From Cacajao melanocephalus (Eukaryota; Chordata; Mammalia; Primates; Pitheciidae), in NCBI GenBank assembly GCA_963573385.1, contig CAUYLG010041543.1, positions 1 to 64,000 on the forward strand: a stretch of 64,000 nt of DNA. The letters are read 5' to 3'. The position numbers were made by a program, and so were the translations under genes. Below are positions 1-11,004 of the stretch, in pieces. The first letter of the stretch is position 1; each line of letters starts with the position of its first letter. The notes below the pieces were generated by a model that searched no databases, was not told the origin of the DNA, and was given only the letters and a program-made list of their open reading frames with translations.

Positions 1-138
1 GCCTGGGCAGTAGAACAAGAATCCTGTTCTCTCTCCCTCTTTTTCTTCCTCTTTCTTTCTCTCGTACATTCTTTTTTTTTTTCTTTCTTTCACTCTCACT
101 TTCTTTCCTCTCTTTTCCTTTCTTTCAAAAAAAAAAAA
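1..138 (+). mobile_element. 3' end of a clipped Alu with CT-rich stretch
   Basis: The window opens in the last bases of an Alu right arm (gcctgggcagtagaacaag resembles the usual end). A pyrimidine-rich low-complexity tract follows (about 30-125), then a run of 13 A at 127-139. The rest of the element lies outside the window. The CT tract between Alu body and poly-A is unusual and could be a separate simple repeat. Confidence 0.7.
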
Positions 139-139
139 A

Positions 140-680
140 TAGTGCTCTGAACTTGATCAGAGATGAACAGACTATTTCTACTTTTTTTTTTTCCCCCTGT
201 TAGAGGTTCTCATTAGAAGAAAAGACACATACCTGGGCCCTCTTTGAATTCCTAGAAGCTCCTATTCTTACCAGAATTAGAACGTAATAACATTCTAGCT
301 TAAAAGCTTGTCCTGGTTATTCTCCACAGCCTAGTTTCTTAATCAAGTATGTATTGTATGTCTCAGTATATACTACATGTGCTATTTTTTTCTTGAGAAA
401 ATTTAATTTAATTTAATAATTAATATAATAGTCAGAGTACAGGTATGTAAGCTCTAGGGAACCTTGTTTCCTAATAGTAAAAGAAGAAGGGAAAATATTT
501 ATCACACGGTAAATGACGTAGAGAAAAGGATACAGGTCCTAAGTTAATATTTGTCTCTTAGCTATTATGATTATGATGGTCTTGGGCTATTATGTTTAGA
601 AGATATTGGCTACTTATTAATAATTTAGCTCCTTAATCTTTGGATGGATAGGATTGTGGACAATTAAAAATTTTCCTATA
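140..680. other. unassigned AT-rich DNA
   Basis: No repeat or gene recognised. There is a short TTTAATTTAA-type low-complexity stretch near 398-430. Confidence 0.5.
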
Positions 681-1010
681 GGCTGGGCACAGGGCTCATG
701 CCTATAATTCCAACACTTTGGGAGGCCATAGCAGGAGGATTGCTTGAGCCCAGGAGTTGGAGACCAGCCTGGGCAACACAGCGAGATCTCTTCTCTACAA
801 ATAAGAAGTTAAAAAAATTAGTCAGATGTGGTGGCCTGCACCTGTGGTCCCAGCTGCTCTCAAGGCTTAGGTAGAACTGCTTGAGCCCGGGAGTAGTGAG
901 GCAACAGCAGCTTGAGGCAACAGTGAGTAGTGATCGTACTGCTGTACTCTAGTCTGGGTGACAAAGTGAGACCCCATCTCAAAAAACAAACAAACAAAAA
1001 CCCAACCAAA
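681..1010 (+). mobile_element. AluJ element, sense
   Basis: Both arms are present. The left arm starts ggctgggcac and has the J-type diagnostic stretch gcttgagcccaggagtt and ggcaacacagcgaga. The tail is A-rich (caaacaaacaaaaa). The right arm carries a small local rearrangement: gaggcaacag occurs at 898-907 and again at 914-923. The copy is heavily diverged, as expected for J. Confidence 0.93.
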
Positions 1011-1725
1011 AACCCTCTCAAAGTCCCCCAGAAAACCAAACAGAATTTCCCTATATACCATGTTTGTTAAGTGCCTGCAGGATTTTGTCTTAGTTCTGAA
1101 AAAGATTGCCAATAATTTGTAATGCACGTACATGTTCCCCTCACTTAAAGGATAGTGATACAACCTTACCCTTTTCTGGGGGTACATTTTTCCCCGACAA
1201 AGAATTTTTGCTCATTTACTCACACTTTTCTTAAAACCATAGCATGTAAGTCAAGGGAAGAGAACAAAACTAATTCATTTCTGGAAGGATTAGGTCACAA
1301 TTACACTAGTTTCTTTTTGCCATCATATTTCGCCTAGCTGTAGTCACGTTTTGTTGTACCATGTAAATCATTTCAGATCCTCAGCACTAAGCAATTTCCT
1401 TTTCAAATTTCAAATATTCATTCACAGGATTATTTTACTGTGCTATGGTCTTTCCTCCTATTTAAAGTTCATTGACTCTTCACCTATTTTTAGACCCTCT
1501 GGATCCAAAATAGCTAGGAAAATTAAATATTCTTGTTTTTAAAAAACAAATATCAATACTAAATACTTGCCTGTTTTGACAGAGAGTTTCAGATGACTCA
1601 GTCTATGACATCATCACCTGGAGCTCCCTTACCCAAATTCTGTTTACAATGGAAGAACCCTGTGAAGCATTCACATGTACACCTACTTTTTCTAATAGAA
1701 AGAATGTAACAGGTTGCTCTGAATT
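1011..1725. other. unassigned DNA
   Basis: No recognisable repeat or exon. The short open frames here have no family resemblance. Confidence 0.5.
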
Positions 1726-1754
1726 AAACACACACACACCCACACACACCACAA
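1726..1754. repeat. (CA)n microsatellite, interrupted
   Basis: A short CA array is interrupted by CC. It is short enough to be only weakly polymorphic. Confidence 0.85.
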
Positions 1755-1825
1755 CTCAACTCTCTCTATCAATGATCTGCCAACAGTAATTTTAGTATTT
1801 GCAGGAGGTTGTTGACTTGCAAATC

Positions 1826-1945
1826 TTTCATTTATTTAACAAATACTGACTGGCTACAATGTAGTTACAATGTAGCTTTAAGTGCTTGGGGTAATTCAGT
1901 GGACAACATAGATTTCCTGCTTCCTGGAGCTTATATTCTAACAGG
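1826..1945 (-). mobile_element. L2 3'-end fragment, antisense
   Basis: This matches the reverse complement of the L2 3' end: a tttatttaacaaatact start, a 'gtgctggggtaattcagtggacaacatagat' type middle, then ctggagcttatattctaaca. An 11-bp tandem duplication (tacaatgtagt, tacaatgtagc) lies at 1855-1876. Confidence 0.8.
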
Positions 1946-3130
1946 TGTCCATTTGGAAATCTCTTCAATAAGATTCCAGTGGAATATGAAATTAATTAAT
2001 ATCTCTTATCATCCACCACAGGGTTATGGTTATAATTGGATAATTAGAATACATTGTGCATTAGATAGAGCAGTCCCTGCTCAACAACAAAATGAGAAGA
2101 AGAAGGGTAACGATATACATGCACATAATTCCTTGGTTGTAATTTCAAAATCCTAAAACTTCTGAAGACAGGAAGTTTTTTCATAACTTTGTTGGTGGCA
2201 GAGCTGACCTGATTTCATATGAGTGTTTCATAGACTTTATTGATCCAACTTAGTGTAAATATTTGCATGCTTCACTGCAGAATTATTAACGTGTTTGCAA
2301 TGGGGTGTTCCCCCAGGTGTTACTGGGGTAGAGTTCTACCCACTGCGGTAGATCACAATACTATCTTTCCAAATCCCGCCACCCCTCAAAAACCCAAGCA
2401 AGCAAAACTGAATTATAAAACTTGTCTGGCAAAGATCTTGGATAAGGAATTATGGGTCTCTATGTATGCATCTTTTTGAAGCTGCCAACCATATATTTTC
2501 ACAAAGGCCTATCCTTTATTTTTCTTGCTTTGGGGTAGGAAAATATTATTTCTTTTTCTGGTGATAGCATAAAGCAAATATTGGTTTGTTCTGTTTTCAG
2601 ATACCTTTATTTGGCAAAATAGAAAGATTGGCAGTCTTCTATTTTTTTAAAAAACCATTATGCTCACCGGTGAAATGTGAAACCCAGGTGATACTGACCT
2701 GATCTAACAAACTTGTTGCCTAGACACTCATATTATAGACATCTGCCCTATTATTTATTATACTTCTTTACATTGATCCACTTAAAAACCTGAAATATCA
2801 CTACTATAAATGGAAAGCCTGTATCACTTGCCATGAATTAGTCACTGAAAAATGAATATGGTACAAACAAAAAGATATCTCTTGGTCCACCTAAAACCAC
2901 ATGAAGTATCTAGCACATACCTTTATCCTTGAAATGGGTCAGATATAAAGCATTTTAGTTCTTGTTTCTGTTTAAAAAATTGGACTGTTAACATTCATCT
3001 CTCCCAAGACAATTTAATTTCCTTTTCTTCTGACTTGTAAGGATAGATTGCCAACCTGCTTTCAATCCTTCATTGATTTCATGGTAATCAATGATCATCA
3101 AATCACTTTTTGGTTTTTTGATGCAATCAG
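1946..3130. other. unassigned DNA
   Basis: About 1.2 kb in which I recognise no repeat, exon or RNA gene. Confidence 0.5.
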
Positions 3131-3312
3131 CACTCACTGCAACCTTGAACTTCTGGCTTAAGCAATCCTCCCACCTTAGTTTCCCAAGTAGCTGGCACTA
3201 CAGGTGTGTGCCACCATACCCGGCTATTTTTAAAAAATTATTTTTAGTAAAGACAAGCTCTTGCTATGTTGTCCAGGCTGGTCTCAAACTCCTGGGCACA
3301 AGTGATCTTCTA
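3131..3312 (-). mobile_element. truncated Alu (J-like), antisense
   Basis: Reverse-complement Alu core: cactcactgcaaccttgaac, the ctcccaagtagctgg-type segment, and ctcaaactcctgggcacaag. Both the poly-T end and the terminal tgggattacaggc block are missing, so the copy is clipped at both ends. Confidence 0.88.
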
Positions 3313-3416
3313 GTGGTGCAGTTGGTTGGCACGCGGCACTTACATGTCATTATACTTTGATCTCAACTTATCTAAGGTAGCTTTGGATTTCTTCCCCCTT
3401 ACAATGGCACAGCCCA

Positions 3417-3579
3417 ATGGGTCTCAGACTTTAACACGTGCATGTATCCCTTGAGGATATTGTTAAAATGCAGATTTTTATTCAGGAGTTCTGTGGTGTA
3501 GTCTGAGATTCTGCACTTCTTACAACCTCCCAGGTGATGCCGTTGCAGCTGGTCCAAGGACCACACTTTCAGTAGCAAC
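3417..3579 (+). mobile_element. MER5A (hAT-Charlie MITE)
   Basis: Follows the MER5A consensus throughout: gggtctcagacttt start, ttgttaaaatgcagatt, cccaggtgatgc, and ggtccaaggaccacacttt near the end. The copy is old and diverged. Confidence 0.85.
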
Positions 3580-4569
3580 CGGTCTTCGGGCAGTCAGTCT
3601 CCAGACTGCCCTGAGTGCGTGGGATGAACTAGATTATCTTTGGGAGTTTGCATCAGCCTTTTTCTGCCCTGTAATTTCAGAGTGTGTTTCTAAGAACGAC
3701 TGGGAGATCACAGCCTAAAGTTATGTTTATTTCCATTCTCTGCATCTGATGGCACTCACACAGGCCTAATAATGGTATATCCTGTATTGAAATACTGTTT
3801 ATATGAACTTATAGAATGTTCAGAACAAAAAACAAAGGTATAAGCAATTAGGGTTAACTAGGGAAGCAAAATAGTGCTATTTTGAAGTTCCTATAGATTC
3901 ATTTGTGTTCTCTTTCTTTGTGGGTTATATATATGCATATTATTATCAAACATTAAAAATATTATCTCAAAAAGCCAGAAATGAGTATGTGTCTAAATAT
4001 TTTTTATAGCCTTTGTACTGAACAACTTTGGTGAGTCTCACTCTTTTCCATTTTCTTTTCCTTCTTTCCCTGCTCTCTTTCTTGTGTATTTCTCTTGTTA
4101 ATTTATCATAATTAAAAGCATTTATATCTTATCTATGACAAACAAAGCAGTTTAATTTCACAGGTGTCTGCCTAGAAAAAGTCAAGGAAAGATTCATCAT
4201 ATTTGGTTCACTACCTCAATATGACATTGTTGCTTTCCCAGTTGGTGGTTATTGGTTAATTAAATTTTAAGAAACACTGAGCCTAACAGAAAACTTTATT
4301 GCCAGCAAAGGTTTCACTTACATATCATATATATTATTTGCCTTTCTATTTATTTTCTATGAGAGATGGCTTTCATGTGTTTTATGAGCTTTGTGTACTT
4401 ATACAATGTACAATATCTAAACTCTAAATTATGTGTATGTATGAGAATTTGCACATCTATTTTTCCTTGTCTATCCATCTACGCCTCAACTGAAGAGAAA
4501 GTGAGAAAGAGCAATCAAGCAAGTAAGCTTAGTTCTCAATCCCGGTGGCTGGCAGCTTTCTCACTTGGT
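3580..4569. other. unassigned DNA with CT-rich patch
   Basis: Nothing assigned except a pyrimidine-rich stretch at about 4038-4098. Confidence 0.5.
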
Positions 4570-4705
4570 AGTGGAGTAATTGCAATCTCTTTGATCCTCT
4601 GTTTACTCATTTGTAAAAAGGGATAATTAGAGTACCTACCTTATTGTGGGAGAATTGGATGATGTTATTCATACAAAGTACTTAACACAGAGCTCATTGA
4701 TACGA
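4570..4705 (+). mobile_element. MIR, 3' half
   Basis: Contains the MIR core-to-3' sequence: tactcatttgtaaaaaggg, agtacctaccttatt, then a gatgttattcatacaaagt-like stretch and acttaacacagagctc. Confidence 0.82.
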
Positions 4706-4944
4706 AGAGTTCACTGATACATTGCATAGAGTTCTTTGAGCTCAATGAAACTATTATGATTCTAATAGCCCATGGGGACAAATGCTATTGGTCCTCCAAT
4801 ATGCCCTGGGGTTTTGTCTAAGGAAAATTTCTCTCATTGTTTGCAGAATTGTTCCTTAGATTTTGGGAAAAAGGGGGGTTTTTTAAATGACACAGTGGAT
4901 TTTTAAAATTTATTTTCTTGATTTATATTAAATGGTGCAATTTT

Positions 4945-5035
4945 CGGCATGCCACTTGACCCCTTTTGGCCTGTTTTTTTTTTTCCTATCTGTAAAGTGA
5001 AGGTATTGCACTGATGATCTATAGCAAGGAATATA
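4945..5035 (+). mobile_element. MIR-family fragment
   Basis: gccacttgacccc, cctatctgtaaagtgaagg and gatgatct are typical of the MIR/MIR3 core, with a T-run (4974-4984) interrupting it. Confidence 0.6.
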
Positions 5036-5308
5036 TTTTGTATTGTGACACACACAGTCACACCCTAAATGCAAGTTTCATGAAACAATAATTAACCTTT
5101 CTATGACTGATGTATTCTGATAGCGTCTATATTAATCTATCATTTTTATTTAAAAAAGGCTGGATGTGACCCACTACATTGATTTCATGACTTTTCGTCA
5201 CAGCTTACAGTTTGAAAAACTCTAGGTCACATGATCTCTATGTTTCTGTTTTTGCCTGCAAGTACAAGAACAATCTTCAATTCCAGCTGGTTGTGAATGG
5301 AACTTTTT

Positions 5309-5445
5309 TTTTTGTATTTTTTTAGTAGAGATGACGTTTCACCATGTTGGCCAGGCTGGTCACAAACTCTTAACCTCAAGTGATTGCCTGGCTAGGTCTC
5401 CCAAAGTGTTGGGATTACAGGTGTGAGCCACCGTGCCCAGCTGTG
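5309..5445 (-). mobile_element. Alu left arm only, antisense
   Basis: Read on the minus strand this is the Alu 5' arm from agctgggcacggtggctcac to the mid A-rich linker (ctactaaaaaaatacaaaa). It stops there, so it is a single-monomer insertion. The sense-strand ggccaacatggtgaaac points to S rather than J. Confidence 0.9.
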
Positions 5446-6354
5446 AATTGAAGTCTTTTGAAGACAAAAGTAGCCTTAAACTCTAATATTCTCTCACCTG
5501 AATTTAGTTTGAGTTCTTATGCTTTCACATAATGTACTGATTATGGATTGGTGAGACTCAGGGAGCCTAAGTGATATGTTCATGTCAGAGAACATGAAAC
5601 CTTCCCTTGTCTTGTCCATTGATTTTTCCAGCAAACCTGGTTCTTGGCTGGCACTTTTCTCTTGCCAGTACTGTTGAAACAGGAACTTTGCATCTTGAAT
5701 TTCAAGAAAAACATAAATATTTGTTTGGAAAAAGAACATAGAAAGCAATATATAGCAGTCATTTTAAAATTCACACAAGGATAATTAAAATGTCTTATTT
5801 TGTTTGTGCAAAAAAGATTTGTAGTCTTGGAAAACTAAAAATTAAATAACAGTGGTTTTAAAATGCTCCATGCATTTTCCCAAAGCATTAATAGTCATTT
5901 CTAAATTTATGAAACGTTAAAATTGGCCACACCAACTGGTCCCACCTTTTTCATCTATTAAATGAAGTTGAAACATACACCCTCTCAGGACACTCTGAAC
6001 TTTCTTAAAAATGCTCTGCTTTGAGGGACCAGCCTACAGGTAGGCATCTCTGCAGCTAGTGTATCTGCTGTTGGAAAACTTTGCTTGACAGTTTTCTTAC
6101 AAGGGGAAGAAGTCAGGGAGAAAAAGCTGATGTTTGAGGCGATGGTTTGGAGAGCCATCTTTTGCCACCATCATCATGTCACTGTTTTTTGGGGCCATAT
6201 TTCTATTTCTTATTAGGCTCCAGCACAAGTGAGATGAGAATGTGTATTCGTTTGGGTTTTTGAGAGCCATCCAACTCTGGTGCTTGCTGGCTTCTTTTCT
6301 GTTCCCTTCTTTGGACTTTATGAACTGACTGGCAGAAGACAGTGAAATGCAGAG
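5446..6354. other. unassigned DNA
   Basis: About 0.9 kb with no recognised repeat. Overlapping short minus-strand open frames (5494-5774) show no family features. Confidence 0.5.
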
Positions 6355-6522
6355 GCTCTCAGCTCCTGGTGTACAGTTGAATCACTTCAGGACCTTAAAA
6401 CATTGCATGAAAGACTGGGCTATACCCTTTGAGATTCTGAGACTACAGTTCAGCTTCACCTCCCCATAACCCTCTACATTTCAAATATGCCCTCTCCAGG
6501 TAATTCTGATATACACCAGAGA
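6355..6522. mobile_element. possible diverged MER5B-like MITE
   Basis: gtacagttgaatcactt near the start and ccaggtaattctgatatac near the end echo the inverted ends of MER5-type MITEs. The middle is poorly matched. Confidence 0.4.
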
Positions 6523-6683
6523 CTGGATTTTGACACACCACAGGCTTTACTCATTTTCCAGATACCGAAATGTCCAGGGACTGCAAGAGAAGAAAGGAGT
6601 ATGGAAAATCTCCCTGCAGTCTTTGACTTCTTTTTTAAACTAACCTCCCTTCCATGCTCTTATAGACCACCTTCTGAGTTAAG

Positions 6684-6788
6684 CCACTATCATACGTGGA
6701 GACTCAAGGACAAGTTTAAACTTGAGACTCCAAGTATGATAGTGCTTGGAGTCTCAAGTTTAAACTTGTCCTTGAGTCTCCAAGTATA
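6684..6788. repeat. nested long inverted repeat (hairpin)
   Basis: The 43-bp left arm (6692-6734) is the reverse complement of the right arm (6745-6787) with one mismatch (6696), across a 10-bp spacer. A second inverted pairing joins 6685-6709 to 6721-6744. The perfect 14-bp palindrome caagtttaaacttg occurs in each arm (6711-6724, 6755-6768). No known repeat family recognised. Confidence 0.97.
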
Positions 6789-7036
6789 TGACTTTGCTAA
6801 GTAGTATTGTTTCTAGCACTTGCTAAATCACTTCCCCAAAATGTTGGCAGTTAGTGTATAATAATTGGTATTCACATTGTACAATTGGTTGATGAATGAA
6901 CTTTTATGTAACTTATCTGAAAGCATTCACCATTAGCTGTTAGTAGCCAAGTCAATTATTCATTCATTTACTTATTAACTTAATATTTACTAACATGTGA
7001 ATGCATTCACCAAGCATCTATTAAGCAGTTTCAATA

Positions 7037-7283
7037 GTGTAGTGGTTAGCAGCCTTAGCTCAGGGATATAAATTACAGGGTTCAAATCCAGGCTCCATCA
7101 TTTCTCAGCATTTTGACCTTTAACAGAGTACCTAATTTTACAAATCTCCATTTTGTTATCTGCAGGAAGGAATATGATAGAGCCTGCCTTATTGGTGAAG
7201 GTATGAGAAAATGAACTTGAAAACTCTTAGCTCAGCGCCTAGGACGTGGTGACCATATAGCACATGTTAGCCATTATTACTAC
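7037..7283 (+). mobile_element. MIR, near full length
   Basis: Starts agtgtagtggttagcagc, continues gggttcaaatccaggctcc, and ends with the actcttagctcagcgcctagg and ttagccattattac tail. The length (about 247 bp) fits a nearly complete MIR. Confidence 0.92.
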
Positions 7284-7500
7284 CACAATGTGCAAGGCAT
7301 GGGACTAGGTCCTGAGGATGCAGTAATGGATATGCTTATGTGACTTAGGACTGTAGAAGGGAGGAGGCAACACCAATGCTATAAGAAAGACATGGAATAA
7401 GTGTGCAGAAAACAGCTGGTGGACCCAGTGTCTGTTGTGAGTGGATAGGGGAGAGAAAATTGCATGTGCTCAGGATGTTGGAGCAAAGTTCTGAAGAAAG
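7284..7500 (-). mobile_element. L2 3'-end fragment, antisense
   Basis: gcaaggcatgggactaggt and ctgaggatgcagtaatgga match the reverse-complemented L2 3' end. Later parts (ataagtgtgcagaaaacagc) are weaker. Confidence 0.6.
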
Positions 7501-7773
7501 ATTAGTAATCAACTATACTTTATAAAAAATGTTTACTCTTGTCTCATATATGATTAAATGTATACCATTTATAAAAGTTATATGCAAACTTAAATAAAAA
7601 ATAATTAGAATATTTAAGTTTTCAGTAATGATTTTGGAAGAAGGGGATAAGTTCTCAATTCCATGACTTTCAAACACAAAAGGGAAAGAAAATATCTCAC
7701 ACTGGTGACAATCATAGCTGTTAAGTTTGCCATAGAAGAGATTCCCATATCAGGGTTGGAGGTTGGTCGGGAA

Positions 7774-7990
7774 CAGTGGTTCTCAACAGGGAGCAATTTT
7801 GCACCTCCTACCCACCCCAGGGTTTATCTGGCAATGTCTGGAGATATTTTTTACTATCATGACCGAGGAGGGGATGCCACTGGCATCTAGTGGGTAGAGG
7901 CTATAGATGCTGCTAAACATCCTATAATACACAGGGCACTCCCCCACAACAGAGGATCACTTGGTTCAAAATGTCAATAGTGCCAATCTA
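7774..7990 (+). mobile_element. MER20 (hAT-Charlie MITE), full length
   Basis: Begins cagtggttctcaac, with ggcaatgtctggagata, ctggcatctagtgggtag, atgctgctaaacatcc and aaaatgtcaatagtgcc in consensus order. Length about 217 bp, near the 219-bp family length. It lies immediately next to a MER5A. MER20 copies are known to act as regulatory sequence at some endometrial genes; nothing here shows that for this copy. Confidence 0.94.
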
Positions 7991-7993
7991 AGT

Positions 7994-8186
7994 CGGTAAT
8001 ATTCAAAATACAGTGTGCGTCAGAATCACTTGGAGAGCCTGTAGAAACCCACATTTCTGAGTCCCACCCCCAGAATTTTTGACTCAGTCAGTCTGCAGCA
8101 AACCCAAGAATCTGCATCTCTAACAAGTTCCCCAGTGATGCTGATGCTAATGCTGCTGGTTGGGATCCCATTTTGAGAACGACTGG
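7994..8186 (+). mobile_element. MER5A (hAT-Charlie MITE)
   Basis: cagtgtgcgtcagaatcact, a tgagtcccacccccagaat type block, atctctaacaagttcccc and the closing ttttgagaacgactgg follow the consensus end to end. Confidence 0.93.
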
Positions 8187-9464
8187 TGTGTATAACCTAC
8201 ATGTTCCCTCTCAAATCTAAAATCTATGATTTCTGTGAATTTCTTTCATCTATACAAAATTTGGGGTGGAAAGTTATCAAAGTTACATTTATGTCATTTA
8301 CCAACAAGAGTCATTCAGTTAGTTCCATAAATATGTAGAATTAAGCTAGTTAAAAAGCTACCCAAAATTTCAGCTGCTGTCTCTGGATGCCTTCCCTCAA
8401 TAGCTTTCTTGGCAAAAAAATAATGTTAAATATGGTTTAAGGTATAAAGAATTACTGGCAGTCTCTAAGATCCAAGCTTGTTACAATAAATCAGCCCTTT
8501 GACATTTATCACATAATTGATGTTCTCAATTAGGGGGTGACATCATTAATAATGCATTCATCTGCCAATAATTATGGTATGACATTTGCCCCACGCATGG
8601 ACATAGTTTCATTATGCTTGGTTTTCCCTCCAAAGAGGCAGAAGTCTAGTTCTATTCTCATTTGAAGAGGGGCTTGGAAATTTAAGGTGGGTTAAAGAAA
8701 TCCATAATGATGTTAGAACACAGAAGATATGTAGAAAAATTAAAGGGAACTGAAATTCAGAGTACAAAACAGAAGGATTTGTAATGCCTTGCAAGTACAT
8801 TTATTCACTCTCTCACCAATTCATTATTATTTATTTGATAAAATATATGAAGTATATAAAAGCCATAATGATGTCTGGATAATTTCCATTTTCAGGACTG
8901 ACAGAAGCAGGCATAAAGTATGCCATAAAAAAAAACTGGAAAAGAAATGAGAAATAATTTGAGCATTGTTAAAATTGGCTAAGAGAAGTTACGTAATGTA
9001 TTAAAAGTCAAGCAGATTTTATTCTATTTGTGTGGTCTGCAAATGCCTGGCCCAAAAGCAGGGGGATAAAATATTTAACCTCTAAAGCTCTGCTCAGCAT
9101 CTCCAGGAAAAAACTATTTTTGCTTCTCGAAAGGAAAGCATAATATTATCATTTCGACAAAATGATGATATATTTTTCACTTACAAAGAGCCCAGGATTA
9201 TAGAAAAGAGACATATCACATCCCTCTATTTAAATTGCAACATTTGAGACAACAAGTTAAAAAAAATTACTGATCACACTGTATTGAAATTATCTTTTTC
9301 CTTCTCTGTAACTGTTTCCAGATTTTTAACTTCTTGTCGGAAAGAACCTTGTCTCAAAATACCTATAATTCCCATAACCCAATGTGGCAGCTGCTCAGAA
9401 CTGCTCACTGATGAATATGTACCATTTATTCTTTGTATTTATATTACTTTTATTTATTCATTAT
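8187..9464. other. unassigned AT-rich DNA
   Basis: About 1.3 kb with no repeat family, exon or RNA gene recognised. Confidence 0.5.
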
Positions 9465-9758
9465 TTATTTTTAGATACAGGGGCTCACTCTGGGTCCAGG
9501 CTGGAGTGTAGTGGTGCTATGTTAGCTCACTGCAGCCTTGAACTCCTGGGCCTAAGCTAGCCTCCTACCTCAGCCTCCCAAGTAGGTAGGACTACAGGTG
9601 CACACCACCATGTCCAGCTAGTTTTTAATTTTTTTTTGTCGAGCTGGGGGCCTCATTGCATTGCCTAGGCTAGTCTCGAACTCCTGGCCTCAAGTGTTCT
9701 TCTCGTTTTGGCCTCCCAAAGTGTGGGAATTACAGGTATGAGCCTCTCTGCCTGGCTT
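9465..9758 (-). mobile_element. AluJ element, antisense
   Basis: Reverse-complement Alu with both arms. It runs from ggctcactctgggtccagg through cactgcagccttgaactcct (J-type) and ctcgaactcctggcctcaag to gcctctctgcctggct. It is strongly diverged and has a short poly-T start (about 9465-9475). Confidence 0.94.
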
Positions 9759-10127
9759 ACATTTTAATTTTCAACTTTCAAAGAACATAATTTGATTGGT
9801 ACTTTGATTCCATAAATGGAGAACTGGAAGTATTTACAATAGAAAAAGTGAACATGTTCGCTTGCCCAAGAGAAAAATAAAAACATCTAATATTGAAAAA
9901 CACCTGGAAAGTTCATAAGAGAGCAATGAATCAATGAAAGAAGCTGTGGTTTCTGTAGTCACTCTCAGGTGCTCCCTCCTCAAGCACTGCAATGAGTTCT
10001 TGTGCTACTTTTAGATCACTTCACAACTTTGTATTTCATTCTCACATTGCCTTGTAAGACAGTAATTATAACACTGAAAGTATTCCTTTTTTAACCTTAT
10101 TATCTTCTGGTAGGATTCAAGTACGTG
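9759..10127. other. unassigned DNA
   Basis: No feature recognised. A weak MIR-like string (cattctcacattgccttgta, near 10040) is too short to call. Confidence 0.45.
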
Positions 10128-10320
10128 GAGTTCTTAATCTGTGGTCCATGGGCCGTGGTCCCCAAAGGTCCAGGGATAAAGCTCTGCTTCAGTAGAAGTA
10201 GTCTCCTTTGTTATGCATTTTATCTTACACATTTAAAAGAATTATTCTGAGAAGGGGTCCACATAGATGTCACCAGATAGTTAACAGAGTCCAGGGCACA
10301 AAAATGGTTACCAACACCTG
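10128..10320. mobile_element. hAT-like MITE, family not named
   Basis: Imperfect terminal inverted ends: gagttcttaatctgtggtcc at the left; gagtccagggcacaaaaatg and ggttaccaacacctgg at the right. The inner gaaggggtccacatagatg matches a MER-type element that I recall but cannot name with certainty. Confidence 0.65.
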
Positions 10321-10621
10321 GTTGCATTGGCTAAAAGATTATTATTTATTACCTTTCCCTCATGAGCTGTAGAATCCATTTCTGATGCCACATTAATCTT
10401 ATTTTCTTCCAGGAAGACTAACTTTTTAACCCCAACTACCTGGTAACTTCCTGCGTCTCAAATGGAACTAAAGTGCCCAGGAAAACAGTGCTTCTGCTAT
10501 CATATAAACAATTACTAAATTATTACCTGTTCTTAACCTAGAGTAAAAGTGATTTTGCATTACATTGATTATTAAGGTTAGAGTCTTTTTAGTACCTTAT
10601 AATGTTCCTTTGGAGGGTGAT

Positions 10622-11004
10622 GCCTTATTATAGGCTAAATGTTTGTGTCTCCCTCCGCCCAAATCCATATGTTGAAGCACTAAGCACTAACCCCCAGTGT
10701 GATGGTATTTGTAGGTAGGGCCTCTGGGTGGCAGATGGGTTTAGATTAGGTCTGAGGGTGGGACCTTCATGATGGGATTAGTGCCTTTATGTGAAGATGA
10801 AGATGGAGAGATCTCTCTCTTTAGACATACACACCAAGGAAAGACCACGTGAAGGCATAAGGAGAAGTGGGCCCTTACTGGACAGTGAATCTGCTGGTAC
10901 CTCGACCTTGGACACCCAAGCCTCAAGAACTGTGAGAAACAAATCTTTGGTGTGTAAGCAACCTAATCTATGATATTTTGTTACAGCAGCCTGAACTAAG
11001 ACAC
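10622..11004 (+). mobile_element. MLT1A-like solo LTR (ERVL-MaLR)
   Basis: Contains ccaaatccatatgttgaagc, cagtgtgatggtatttg, gatgggattagtgccttta, ctcaagaactgtgagaaac and the terminal ttgttacagcagcctgaact-aagaca. Length about 383 bp fits an LTR. No internal retroviral sequence flanks it, so it is a solo LTR. The open frame inside it is incidental. Confidence 0.92.

Noticed and set aside
6487..6804. 105-codon open frame across the hairpin
   Set aside because: It spans the inverted repeat and gives a repetitive translation on both arms. No sign of coding.
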